Source: Syncephalis plumigaleata (Eukaryota; Zoopagomycota; Zoopagomycetes; Zoopagales; Piptocephalidaceae). Taken from it: a stretch of DNA of 24,887 bases. The translations under genes were made by a program, and so were the position numbers. Below are positions 9,901 to 21,200 of this stretch, one piece after another. The stretch is from NCBI GenBank assembly GCA_025201365.1, contig JAIXMF010000193.1, forward strand, positions 1 through 24,887, given 5' to 3'. The notes under the pieces were generated by a model. The model searched no databases. It worked only from the letters and a program-made list of their open reading frames with translations, and was not told the DNA's origin. Every line of letters starts with the position of its first letter. Within the stretch, counting starts at the first letter, position 1.

Positions 9901-10381
9901 ATAGACGACAAACTGCTATCATTCACTATAATGATGACTAGACTATTGATACATCATAATAAATAGCTTCATTCTTATAAGAGATGTTTGATTGTTTAGT
10001 CGATCATCATTCCAGTGAGAATGTTGACCCATACTGACAGATTGATATTTCATGTAATGTACGACTGCTTAATGACTAATTCATTGCAATACAAACAACA
10101 CTAGTTTGCATAGACACGAGTGATTTATTCCAACCATCATTGGTAGTATCACTTGTTAGTTCATTCGGTATGTCTAAGCAACATCAACTTATAAATAGAT
10201 GGATATGGAGAAATGGTTTTATATAGTAGAGGACAAATAAATGATTATTCCTTGCCGTAATCCAACTCACGTCCATAAGAAATCATTGTCATTTCCTTAA
10301 GAATGGTATTTAATGGTGCTAGTTATTATTGTATGATACTGGGCTTTTACTATGCCATGATCGATATCGATCCATAAGATG
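9901..10381. other. intergenic, 3' flank of kinase-like gene
   Basis: AT-rich sequence holding the AATAAA at 9958-9963. I see no gene, repeat or structured RNA in it. Confidence 0.5.
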
Positions 10382-10448
10382 TAGATTGTTTGCATCGTGC
10401 GTTGTGTTTATTTGTAGATGTATCCATTCTCATCATTCGAATAGTCCA
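10382..10448 (-). pseudogene. 3' relic of the minus-strand cysteine-rich gene
   Basis: Same 67 bp as 8117-8183 (5 mismatches). The minus-strand frame reads DYSNDENGYIYK then stop, against GYSNGENGYIYK then stop in the full gene, and the 3' flank is conserved too. Upstream on the coding strand the similarity ends at an A/G-rich tract (about 10455-10485). A short echo (CAAACACTTGG near 10494, against CAACACTTGG near 8370) hints that an internal deletion joined distant parts of a duplicated gene. Confidence 0.7.
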
Positions 10449-10590
10449 GGTATAGACGAAAAAAAAAAGAAAAAAGCAAAAGCAAACTTGTAGTCAAACA
10501 CTTGGCTGCAATTGAATAAGCCTGTGTATCTATTTTTAAGTAGCAGCAAATAATATTGTATTATTGAAAATCAAAATGACTACCAGGTCT

Positions 10591-10838
10591 ATGGAGTATT
10601 CGACCAGTATATAAAGACATGTCAATAGCCTGACTATCATCGATATTATCACTCACTACTCACAGCTCTAATCATCGTTTACTTTTATCTTATTACACAG
10701 CAACGATACTGCCTTCCTCCACCACTATCACCGATCATGAGATTATCAAGTGCCATCACTTTTACTATTGTTGTAGCCTCAGTGGTTGGAGGTATTATGG
10801 CGGCTGCTACCCCACCAAAGCAACGAGTAGAACCGGGA
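10591..10838 (+). repeat. conserved promoter/leader block, copy 2
   Basis: Partner of 7050-7297: 248 bp, no gaps, about 12 substitutions, three of which fall in the 102 nt of coding sequence (one changes Lys2 to Arg, two are silent). Confidence 0.92.
10608..10616 (+). promoter_or_regulatory. TATA box (TATATAAAG) of cysteine-rich gene 2
   Basis: 129 bp upstream of the ATG at 10737, exactly as in copy 1. Confidence 0.7.
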
Positions 10839-11087
10839 AATATTCCGGTTAGATGCGCAACAATATTTGGCCGATGTCCCGATTGTCCCGATGGCTACCA
10901 CAAGCTTAAAATAGATGGTGCCACTAAAATGTGCACACCAGATACGGGTAAACCATACTTAATGGTCCATTGCATAGTGAATGGTATTTCGTGCCATACT
11001 TGTCCCGATGGCTGGCACCAACGACGAGGAAACGACAAGTACAAGCCAGATGAACTCAACATTCTCAAGTACTGCGAACGCAATTAA
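10737..11087 (+). CDS. small secreted eight-cysteine protein (CPDG family), copy 2
   Basis: A 116-residue intronless paralog of the gene at 7196. Residues 1-34 are the same as in copy 1 except for K2R (signal peptide ending near GIMAAA, then TPPKQRVEPG). Cys are at 40, 47, 50, 66, 79, 86, 89 and 113; the gaps 2-15-12-6-2-23 match copy 1 exactly, and only the first loop is one residue shorter. The CPDCPDGYH and CPDGW motifs are kept, while most other mature positions differ (identity in the mature part roughly 40% by eye). Strong structural constraint with loop divergence is typical of secreted proteins under diversifying selection. Polyadenylation hexamer AATAAA at 11184-11189. Confidence 0.85.
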   Translation: MRLSSAITFTIVVASVVGGIMAAATPPKQRVEPGNIPVRCATIFGRCPDCPDGYHKLKIDGATKMCTPDTGKPYLMVHCIVNGISCHTCPDGWHQRRGNDKYKPDELNILKYCERN

Positions 11088-11702
11088 CGCCACTACACTC
11101 AACGACTACTCGTATGGTCCACTCATAACAAATGAGGAAAGCTATTCTTATTTGATCATAGAACGATAGACTAGATAGAATCAAATAAACTATGACGTTT
11201 AACGAGGAGTATAACACATAACTATTAGCAATCATTGCCACATTCGACGCATAACCAATAAATGATGAAATGATTCAGCGTACAATTGGCTGCTTTCTAC
11301 TATCATTAGTACAAAAGTACAAATGTCTATATCATTACCGTTCAATCGGCTACCCTCTAAACTAGCAGCGAATTAATACATGTAATCATCATACATTTAT
11401 CATAGACATGAATGCTTTATTCTAATCATTGTTACATCTCTGTATATCCATATGCATTGAATATCATTACTTATGAAATGACAAAAAGACATAAGAGAGA
11501 AATGATGGCAGTAAGCTGCTCTTGTTCACTGTTATTGCTAATCATTCCATTCTTAAATGGACAAGTTCTATCACCTATCAATTAATTAATTGATTGCTAT
11601 TCAAAATAGGTTACGCTGTTTTCAACACTCTCACTCACCGCTCGTTTGTTTATTTGTGCCAATTACGCTTTCCACTTTTTGTTTCCTTCTTGTTCATACG
11701 TC
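11088..11702. other. intergenic, 5' flank of the CENP-N-like gene
   Basis: Holds the 3' end of cysteine-rich gene 2 and the promoter of the CENP-N-like gene. A short AT-rich palindromic stretch (ATTAATTAATTGAT) is near 11581. The frame of the next gene is open upstream to 11646 but without an ATG before 11703. Nothing else seen. Confidence 0.5.
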
Positions 11703-13333
11703 ATGTCGGATCGTGCTGTATCAACAGAACTGGCAGCCACGCGAACACTTGTTAATCGGTTAACGTCAGTGGAAATTGTTCAACTATTGAAGGAATGGTC
11801 TACCAATCACAATTATCTACCACATTCCTACAAAGTATTACAGCAGCAAAACCAAGCGGATACTGGTTCCTATGTCGACGAACCACACGTAGACTATGAG
11901 GCACTTGCTGCTCAACCTAAATCCCACTGTGTAGAGCTACTACTGGCAGAGTATGTAAGCAAGCTGCGTATATCCGTATGAATATGATTATTACTTTATT
12001 GCTAACCAGCTACGGCTATTATCGATTATTTTTACGGATGAGATAGCCAGATGGACTGTTAGTATCACAGGTGGCACAGCTAGACTTTAAGTGTAAGTAG
12101 CGAGGAAAAGATCTACACACCGCGTAGTGATTGATGCTCGATCCATTAGATGTAAAACAAGTAGAAGATGCATTGATGTGGAAGGCACTCAAGATAATTC
12201 GCGATAAAGAAGGTTTGTTCGTCATGTAACATTTGATTACAATTCAGTATTACGCTAATACATCATAGTAGAATGGGATGAGCTGACTATATGGCAAAAG
12301 GATACGATTCAACGTAGTATATCGGCTAAGCTATCTATTTACCTTGAACAGGTTTGTACTGATTATTTGAGCTAGTCATAGATCGAAGAGCTAATTATTA
12401 AATACAATTCTAGTATTGCCATGTTGAATGGATCAACAATAATCTATGGATTCAACTGTTAATACTCGACAATGTTCCCCTTAACGAACCGCCACCAGCC
12501 TCCAACATTATCTATTTTATATTTATTCCACAGACAGACTATCTACTCTATTCAGATGTCAAGAAAAGACATATGGAAATAATACAAGAGGTGAGTAAGC
12601 TATTACCATATCAATCCTACTAGTTGTGACACTAATACCGTTCACGACAAGATTCTTATTCAAACGCTTTGTTGCAACGAATTACAAGAACATCCGTTGA
12701 TGGATCGACATTATAATTCGCTGATTGAACTACTTACCAATGCCAATGTACTAGGATCTGGTAGTAAGTATCGATCGGAATATTTGGATGAACATCCTCT
12801 AAGCCATTTCACCAACTGGACCACTTCAAGAAGTAAGTGAATATATTGCTGAGCATTAGTTCATGTCATTTGTGTTTGTTAGTATATTTTTGTTAATCCA
12901 TGCTACAACATATTTAGACACGAGAAATGTTATTGCCATGAGTGAGACCACGTTGGAGGATGCTGAACTACAACAGCGTCAACTTATCGCCAATATGCAA
13001 TTAGGCAGTGAACCATTACCTACACTTAGTCAAGTTCACTATGAGGTACGTCTATGATATCACTAATACTAAGGGTATATCTAACTATTCCGTGCTGATT
13101 AGGTTGCATTCAATCTGCAAACCGCATCAACGCCCAGTATTCCTTCTATCTCCCCGACAAGTATGCGTGTTAAATTTGAGGGACCACACGTGTTGGAAGG
13201 TTTTCGCGAGTTGATTCTTTCCGATATAGGTCATCCGCCATTACCCAAACATATAACTCGAATACCGTCCCTTGCCATGAATATAATTAGCATGGATCTT
13301 ACGGAATCTAATTTATCCACTCATCCTTGCTAA
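11703..13333 (+). CDS. CHL4: CENP-N/CHL4-like inner kinetochore protein
   Basis: Eight exons: 11703-11954, 12047-12092, 12150-12212, 12272-12351, 12414-12590, 12652-12832, 12918-13045, 13103-13333; all phases agree and give 385 residues (human CENP-N about 340, yeast Chl4 about 460). The start is the ATG of MSDRAVSTEL. The N-terminal helical region (LVNRLTSVEIVQLLKEW) runs into LLLAEYPDGLLVSQVAQLDF, typical of Chl4/Mis15 proteins. The C-terminus, MRVKFEGPHVLEGFREL with HPPLPKHITRIPSLAMN, corresponds to the conserved end of CENP-N (KFSSPHLLEAL, PLSPLLTCIPN). In this family CENP-N pairs with CENP-L, binds the CENP-A nucleosome and helps hold the constitutive centromere network to centromeric chromatin. 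The fragmentation into small exons makes the gene easy to miss. Family call rests on recalled motifs. Confidence 0.82.
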
Positions 13334-13475
13334 AGAGAAGGATAATGTGAAGGTAATCAGATGTTCACTGCAATGATGAGTCTGAATCGAATCGGATGAC
13401 GATATAAATTAGCCAATCAGAATGATCGTTAGAAACAACACGCCATACCTGCCATTTTATTTCATCTTTATTAAA

Positions 13476-13505
13476 TGTGTGTGTGCGTGCGTGCGTGCGT
13501 GTGTT
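13476..13505 (+). repeat. TG/TGCG microsatellite
   Basis: Alternating TG and TGCG units in the 5' flank of the sterol reductase gene. Purine-pyrimidine alternation like this can adopt Z-DNA; here it probably lies in the promoter or 5'UTR. It creates a Val-Cys-Ala-Cys-rich frame that I do not consider part of the protein. Confidence 0.85.
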
Positions 13506-13604
13506 TATATATTGGCCATACTACTATTACTACTGCTACTATTGACGCAACTTGTTTACTATTCTTTATCCAATAAGCTTGTTAATACACTAGTGGCGTA
13601 TACA

Positions 13605-15220
13605 ATGCCTAGTTCAATGACTGAAAAGTCGTCCTCCTCTACCACCACCAGTACCGTGTTGAATCCGCGTACATTAACTCGCGAATTCTTAGGTACACCC
13701 GGTGCTATTGCTGTATTCGTGCTATGCCACTTGGTGCTTCTTTCGTTCTATATCGAATGCTCGCCCACCTCCACTTGCGGACGAGGTGAAGGTCTAAGCT
13801 GGCTACTAACCACGCCAGTCAAGTTATTGGCCGGTGCTTACACGTTATACCAGACGGCTAGTTTGCAACTCTACGCTGTCTGGCTAGCATGGTTGGTTGC
13901 GCTATTCTATATTCTACCAGGTTCATGGGTGGATGGTACTCGACTACGTGATGGCAACGTGTTAAAGTACAAGATCAATGGTAATGGCAACTATTTACTA
14001 GTCATACAAACAATAGGATAATCTATCTACACGAGTACTAATCTATTCATTCGTTATTATAGCTTTAAAGTCGCTTATTGTCACCTTGATCGCTTGTGTG
14101 GTAACCCTCGTGGTAGTTGGTCGTGAACCATTCAAATACTTGTACGCTCATATGCTTCATTTTGTGGCGGCAGCATTTCTTATTTCCGCCGTGTTCTCAC
14201 TCTTCCTCTACCTTAAATCGTTCCGTAATGGTGCCCTGTTAGCTCTAGGTGGCAATACTGGTAATCCAATATATGATTACTTTATTGGTCGCGAGTTAAA
14301 TCCTAGACTGAATAATTTCGATATTAAATGCTGCATTGAGTTACGTCCAGGTCTTATCGGCTGGTTGGTGATTAACTTTTGCTCGGCTGTCGAGCAATAC
14401 GATCGATTGGGCACACTGACCGACTCTATGATCATGGTACAATTCTTTCAAGCTTGGTATGTTTTCGACTCGCTCATGAATGAAGTAAGTGTCGTTTAAA
14501 CAATTGCTTATAACGTAATAATGGCACACTAACACGCTACTTGTTCATTTGTAGTCGGCTGTCTTAACCACCATGGATATTGTTACCGATGGACTTGGTT
14601 GGATGTTAGTCTTTGGCAATTTTGTTTGGGTTCCATTCTCATTCTCGTTCCAAGCACGCTACCTCGCCATTAATCCAATACAACTGGGTACACTACGCTG
14701 TATAGGCATTCTTACACTGCAAGCCATAGGCTACTGGATATTCCGTAGTGCTAATTTGCAAAAGGATCGTTTTCGCAAGAATCCATCTGATCCCAAGGTC
14801 AAACGTATGTCATGAACAACGTGTCAATACTAGGCTTTAACTAACTAACAAACAAATTGATTATTGTAGACCTGGCCTATATATCAACAACGGCAGGTTC
14901 TCGTCTACTTGTGAGTGGTTGGTGGGGTCGTGCTCGTCACATCAACTATCTCGGTGATTGGATCATGAGTGTTGCCTGGTGTTTGCCGTGTGGTATGTCA
15001 CTAACACTATGATAATGTTAATACTAATGACATTGTTACTTTATTCATTGATTGATTAGGATTTGGATCGATTATACCGTATTTGTATCCCATCTACTTT
15101 ATCATGCTGCTTATACATCGTGAACGACGTGATGAACACAAATGTCATCAAAAGTACGGAGCAGATTGGCGTCGTTATCGTCGTATTGTGCCATGGCGTA
15201 TTGTGCCATACATTTACTAA
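13605..15220 (+). CDS. ERG24: delta(14)-sterol reductase (ERG24/LBR family)
   Basis: Five exons: 13605-13980, 14063-14484, 14555-14804, 14870-14992, 15060-15220 (introns 65-82 nt), giving 443 residues, the usual length for fungal Erg24 (about 440). It reduces the C14=C15 double bond after lanosterol 14-demethylation in ergosterol synthesis, using NADPH in the ER membrane. Many hydrophobic segments are visible. The first family signature [16 protein letters not shown] is at about 192-207 and the C-terminal one [15 protein letters not shown] at about 410-424; [19 protein letters not shown] precedes it. The frame is open to 13422, but that extension runs through the TG microsatellite and a Leu run, so I prefer the ATG at 13605 ([12 protein letters not shown]). 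The exon 1 donor (GTAATG) is less canonical than the others. DHCR7-type reductases are related; length and motifs favour the C-14 enzyme. Confidence 0.92.
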
Positions 15221-15368
15221 ATGAACCAACACAGTATAATCCTATATAAATATATCCTCTTTATTTCAATATACGCTTGCTATTCAGAGAAAACTCATTA
15301 CTTCTACTATTACTTCTACTATTGCTACGATCATTATATATGTACATAGGGCAATTAATAATAATTGC
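15221..15368. terminator. short convergent 3' intergenic region
   Basis: 148 bp between the stop codons of ERG24 (+) and NDC80 (-). Both transcripts must end here or overlap. AT-rich, with a repeated ACTTCTACTATTACTTCTACTA-type stretch at about 15299-15322. Confidence 0.5.
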
Positions 15369-18015
15369 TCATTCATTGGATATCATACTTTCAGTAGCTA
15401 TGTACAAGTTCTCAGTTAGCTTGTCTACAGCGGTTAACGAAGATTCCACATGATCCTTAAAGGCAATTAGCTCATCGATAATACGAATGGCTTCATTGCC
15501 CGTGGCTTTTCTTCGTTCATTCGACGTATGAATCAAGTTGTTATACCTAATAACAAGCATCATAATCATATGTTATTGTTATTATTAGTGTTACATAGAA
15601 TGAATCATTAACAACTTACGTAACGCATAATTGTTGATATTGACCATTAACACGTAGACATTCCGCCTTATTCTGCGAGTAAACTTGACGAGTATCCCGT
15701 TCATACCGTCGAATCTCTTCATCCATCTTGGCTTTATCGGCTGCCACCGCCTATAATCAATAGGGAATAACACGTAGTATTAGTAGGTAATAGGCATGAT
15801 TAATATTGAATTACGCGACTTACTGCTCGTTCTATCTTGATTTGCTGCTCTAGTGTCTCGTACTCGGCAATCTTATGCTCGACATCACCGGTCATCTCCT
15901 CGCATCGTTCTTCCAATAAGGCTAGTGATTCCTCTTTCGATGTCCTCTCATCATTATATCCATGATAGGATTTCTGCTTATCCGCACGTAACTGGCTTAG
16001 TACCGGCTAGCATGAAAGTGTTGTCAGTTATCCTAGTAGTTTAACTTCTCCTCGATCAATAACTTACATAGACTTCCTTGCGTAAATCAATGGATGACAT
16101 CTTTTGACCGCGTGTAGCATGTAGCGTCAGTTCAATTCGGAATTTCCGTCCCTGAGCATTCTCGGCTGTCTCTGGTATAAGCATCAGTTGATGAGCCATG
16201 GTATGATACTCGTTGACGTGTTTCTCCAACTAATAGTAATAATATGTTAATATCAATATGCAACTACTCGTATAATATCACTTACTTCATCGGCTTGTCG
16301 TTGGAATAAGACTTCTTGCTCCCATGCCAGCTTACTGGCTTTACCTTCTCTTTCCGTTTCTTCTGCAATTAGTTTGGAGAGTTGCTCTTGTTCCGCAGTC
16401 ATACGTGCAACATCAGTGGGCGATATCTTCTGATTGTCTACAATTTCCTTGAGATCCTTTCTTTCACTCTCCAACTGCTGCAATAGATCATCTAGTATAC
16501 GAGGTGAGGAGGAAGAGCAATAACACATTAATCATTCTATATTCCATTGAATGACATTATACGCGTTTATCTTACCTGAACTTTGTAACTCATCAGCTAG
16601 TCGTGCATTGATCTCCAATAGCTTTTGTCGTTTATTATCCAGATGTTTAATGTAATGAATGAACTTTTCACGATCCGACATTAAAGTACGATGCTCTTTC
16701 TCGGCAATACTCAATGGTGACTACAATGATCATTTTGCTTAGTATTAGTTATCCATGTTATAATGGCATAATCTAGCTAGTATACCTCATTCTTGGTCAA
16801 TTCATTAATCTCTCCTAGTAGTCGTTCGTTCTCTTCTTGTAATCGTTCGATATCCTTGATGGTCTCCTGATTGCGTGCATTAAAAGTCTCATCCATCTCG
16901 AGGGCAAGCGCGTCAAAGTCATCTTCACCGGTCATGAAGGCACGATAGGTTTGTGATAAAAAGTAAAAGTGCATCTTTGCTATGAAATTGGGACTATTCC
17001 TCTCCGTGTCAAGCGATGTATGAGCGAAATCTTCTTGATCTACCACCTAGATATACGTAGATATATATATTAGATTCACGATTCTCTTATATATATATGC
17101 ATGTAGATGATAATACACTTACTTGATTCAACTCTACCATCCAATGCAATGCAGCTACCAGATACGCCCAGTGATTAGTCGATCCAATGGAACAAAGTCG
17201 TGACTTATTGACTTGTTCATGGAATGGATAACTAATGAATCATTTATAAGCATACATACATACAATTATATACATACAGTTGTTATAGTTCATATGACTA
17301 TACTTACCATATACTCTTAATAATAGTAACTGCATCCTCTTCAAACTTCTTTTGGAATTTAAACGTTGGATCCAATCGTGAATACAAGAAGCGGAACATA
17401 TTCTGATAATCCTTCGAGGTACGTGCCACAAACGTATTCGTAGAAATAGGATGTGGATAGCCGGTAGCCGTGAGATACTCGATGATACTGGCCTGTATCT
17501 CTTGTTGATATGCTTTATCACGCACGGGACGTGGATCTTGAATGGCCGTAGTAGCCACACCGATGATTGATCCACGCGTAAACGTATTTGTCATACTAGT
17601 TGGACGTTTAGTATTAGTAAATGTTATAGTCACTATTCAGAATATATGCTAGTTACCGTTTAGTAGATGCAGTATTGTTACCGTTGTTATTAGCAGTAAT
17701 ACTAGTAGTATTGCCGATGGTAGTAGTTCCACCAAAACCTAGACTTGGTCGTCCAATACTACTTTGACGTCGTTCGATATTACTGAGACGTGGCGCGGGT
17801 GCAGATGTTAATCGACTACTACCACCACCTAATGTCATAGATGGTGCGAGTGATTGACGCGCCATACTACGTTCCATAGCAGGTGCAAGTGAAGGTCTAC
17901 CTAGATTCGTGCGTGGCATAGGAATACCAGAGGGACGTGGTTTTTGCGCGGAATAGATTGGAATACCCGAAGGTATGTTGGAATCAACCACACCAAGCGT
18001 TGTTCGACGATTCAT
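15369..18015 (-). CDS. NDC80: NDC80/HEC1 outer kinetochore protein
   Basis: Ten exons on the minus strand: 18015-17657, 17595-17308, 17231-17123, 17046-16786, 16720-16576, 16491-16286, 16229-16068, 16006-15824, 15750-15620, 15546-15369; phases agree throughout and give 673 residues (yeast 691, human 642). The N-terminal tail (1-135) is Ser/Arg/Pro-rich and basic, suiting Aurora B phosphorylation and microtubule contact. The calponin-homology domain follows: DPRPVRDKAYQQEIQ near 140, then YPHPISTNTFVARTSKDYQ, LYSRLDPTFKF, YPFHEQVNKSRLCSIGSTNH and ALHWMVELNQ, all characteristic of Ndc80. From about 285 to the end it is coiled coil (LQEENERLLGEINELTKNE and later heptads) for pairing with Nuf2 and joining Spc24/Spc25. 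The protein is the main microtubule-binding subunit of the kinetochore. The gene is convergent with ERG24. Confidence 0.95.
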
Positions 18016-18240
18016 ATTCGCAGTTAAATAATAGCAATCAAAAAGACAGAAAGATAGAAAGATAGAAAGTAGATGGATAGATATTGTGAACGCGAAAGTG
18101 TAAATAAAGAAAGAGTAGCAATGCTAAATCAAAACAACACGTAACCGTGATGATAAAAACTAGCAAAATAACAGAATGCAAGTTTATTGATTATGTTGCT
18201 TTATTAATAATTACATAGTAAATAGTCATTTCTATTTAAA
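18016..18240. promoter_or_regulatory. NDC80 5' flank / SEN1 3' flank
   Basis: 225 bp between the SEN1 stop (18241-18243) and the NDC80 start (18015), both on the minus strand. It must hold the SEN1 polyadenylation site and the NDC80 promoter. An AGATAGAAAG tandem stretch is present around 18049-18070. No clear TATA box. Confidence 0.5.
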
Positions 18241-21200
18241 TTATTCTGGATAGATGAACAAATTGCTTAATGTCCTAGGTTCTGGTAGTCGTTTCAACCA
18301 TGGTATTAGCGAATACTATTAAGTAAATAAATAAATAAGCATGTAAGTAAATGTGATATCAATGTTAGAGGATCATATTCTATAGTTACATCATAGATAC
18401 AATGCCGTTCTTTAACTTCAGCAATCAAGGAACCCCAGTAATTATCAGATTGTAATGTCTCACTATTACCAACAACGAATAGTGAACATCGAGCACGAGT
18501 CAATGCCACATTCATACGTCGTATATCGCTTAGGAATCCCAATCGATTACCTAATAATATGGATGGATGTACACATTAATGATTACTATAAGAATGAGAT
18601 TGACAACGTAACTACTTACTGTCAGAGGCACGTACACATGAAAAGAATATGATATCCTTCTCCTGTCCTTGAAATCCATCCTAATAGATATTAGATATAG
18701 ATGTAATCTATACGTCAACCATTATTACTTACAATAGTGTTGAAATCAATAGTTTCCCGTATACGTGAACCAAATCGACGTGTACATTGAATACGAAGAG
18801 CACGAATTTGTTCTTTATATGGAGTAATGACACCAATCCGTCCTGCAAACTGTTATCATTTCAATAAGTGAACAAGTAATGGTAAATGTGTCATTTCACA
18901 TATCACTTACATTTACATCTCGATACTGACTAGCTAGTCGATCTATTAATCCTACAATGACTATAAATGACCAGTTAATTCATTATTACTTTGATGATTA
19001 GTAATGATTACTTACCGTCTATTTCTCGTGAATTGGAAAAGGATCGCCCATCATACGATTGCTCTCGTCCATTACGTACATCAAAGAATACAAATGGTGC
19101 AAATAGATCACTTTGATGCCAGGATGCTTGTGTACGTTCTGCCATCGCTGGTCCATCTTTAATCTGACCCTGATAGAATATATTACTAGGGAATTGACTG
19201 ATTAATGGATGCATACGATATTGAACCCTATATTTATGCATATATACATGCTACGTTAACAATGATTATCTCAGCTTATCAATGAGGAGTACTCACGTTA
19301 ACAGGTCAACAGAATCAGGTTGAATCATTTGCATACGTTCAAATAGACTTCGTGCATAGTTTAACTGAATAGCTCGTGCTGAAAGTACAGTAGGTGGTAG
19401 TTGATTAGCATCTATAGAAGCAATTAGTTAGTTATAATAATCGAGGACATCATTACCCTACTTACCACCCACGAGTATACATCGTTGTGCATCATATTGT
19501 AATGGAATAAGACTGCTCAGTTCAACACATTGTGATGCTTCATCGATCAGTACCGTCTCAAATCGAACACGCGTCGATGTCAATAGTTCATGTCCACTCG
19601 AACTAAGAGTGGAACATATAATATGTGCTCGTTGTACAAGCATCTTCCTTATCATTCTTCGCTGAGCTTCTCGTGTAAGTGTACGCCAACCAGTGGGTAA
19701 TGTCCAATCATCGGAATGCTTGCTAGATGATTCGTTCAATGCAACACTATCCCCATTAGCATCTATATCGTCATTCTATAAGTGAATTGCACCTAATAAT
19801 TATTATTTATATGTTATTTCATCTTACCGTAACGCTTCATTGGCATGACTGGCGGATTGGTTATACGTTCCAATTCCTCTTCTGCTTGTACATCCAGTGA
19901 CATATTCTTTACTAGACTGTGAACACTCTCAGGATTACCTAGACGTACAATGCGGACATTCTTCATATCAGCGCGTGTACACAGCCGCTTAACAATCTCG
20001 TCGATTGCCGCATTACTAGGAGCACAAACAAGTAATGGTCGACGTGTATGATGTCGATGACTATCATTGTCGTCATCGTCATCATCGTTGTCGTTTGACG
20101 AGTTAGCATTCTCATTATTTGTGGCCATTTCATTAAGACTCGATATTATAGATAAAATAGTACTGGTTTTACCTAGTTATCATAATAAAGGGAGAGATTA
20201 GCATTATTTAACGGGAGTGTAGATAACCTTCATCACTCTTGTATTTACCCGTGCCAGGTGGTCTATTATTATAGATTAATGCGTTAGTTGATTATAGTAT
20301 TGCTAGCAAACCAGTTACAATAGTACTTACCCTTGAATAAGTAGAAAACCACGCTCTAGTGACATACTATCTAGAACAGCTCGTGCTTGTGATGCATTAA
20401 TGCTGTATTTATGAGCAATTTGATCAAGTTGCTTTTGAGTATAGGACGTCTTCTTCTTGCTTGATGGTTGTAAAATATCCTGACATAGTTGATAATTGGA
20501 AAGACGACCAAGTACTTCGAATTCACGATGAATTGTAGTTAAACTAGTAGTGGTTATATTAATGATTGTTATTATTACATTTACATGTTAATTACCTTGT
20601 TATCTTAATTAACCGCCATGTTGTACCAAAAGCATAGAGTCCAGATGTTACATTCCCATTAACAGATATTGCCGATTGACGTGTAGATGTACGAACTTTA
20701 ATGATTCGTGCATCACGTTGATAGGTAATCTCGCGTACAATGCCTATAGGTGGATTACGTGCTAATAGTTGTTGATTAATTAAAAGTGAACCTGCTGGAT
20801 CCTCTATCATGATGATAACATCATTCTCGCTAATAACATCCTGATTGTCGTCCGTATTGAATTGAATCTCTTGAAAGTTATCCACCTTTGATCGTGAATT
20901 CAGTATAGCTTTTAATGTCAATGGATATTGCGAGAATGTCTCGAGAGCATTGGCTATTTGCTGCCAGCATTCCATAATCGATAATGGCTGCATTGTATCG
21001 ATATACTCATCCGCTGATGAATAGTAATCGGCAGCTCTTAGACATTTAGTGTTCAGTGATTTGGGCATCTCATTTAACTTATTCGTAGGCCATTCTACAA
21101 TAGCAGCGTGTAGATCATTAATCGTGATTCGACGTGGTTTAACTGGTAATGCGGGTGATGGTTTAACCTGTCGTTTCGGCATAGTAATCGATGTATTCGC

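Noticed and set aside
13422-13604. Upstream extension of the ERG24 frame starting MIVRNN
   Set aside because: It is encoded by a TG microsatellite and Leu repeats, and the full expected length of the family is reached from the ATG at 13605.
18241-18389. Unspliced SEN1 end with a hydrophobic tail (LISHLLTCLFIYLLNSIR)
   Set aside because: GTAACT...CTTAATAG is an intron of normal size; splicing gives a more typical tail (YSLIPWLKRLPEP) ending at 18241.
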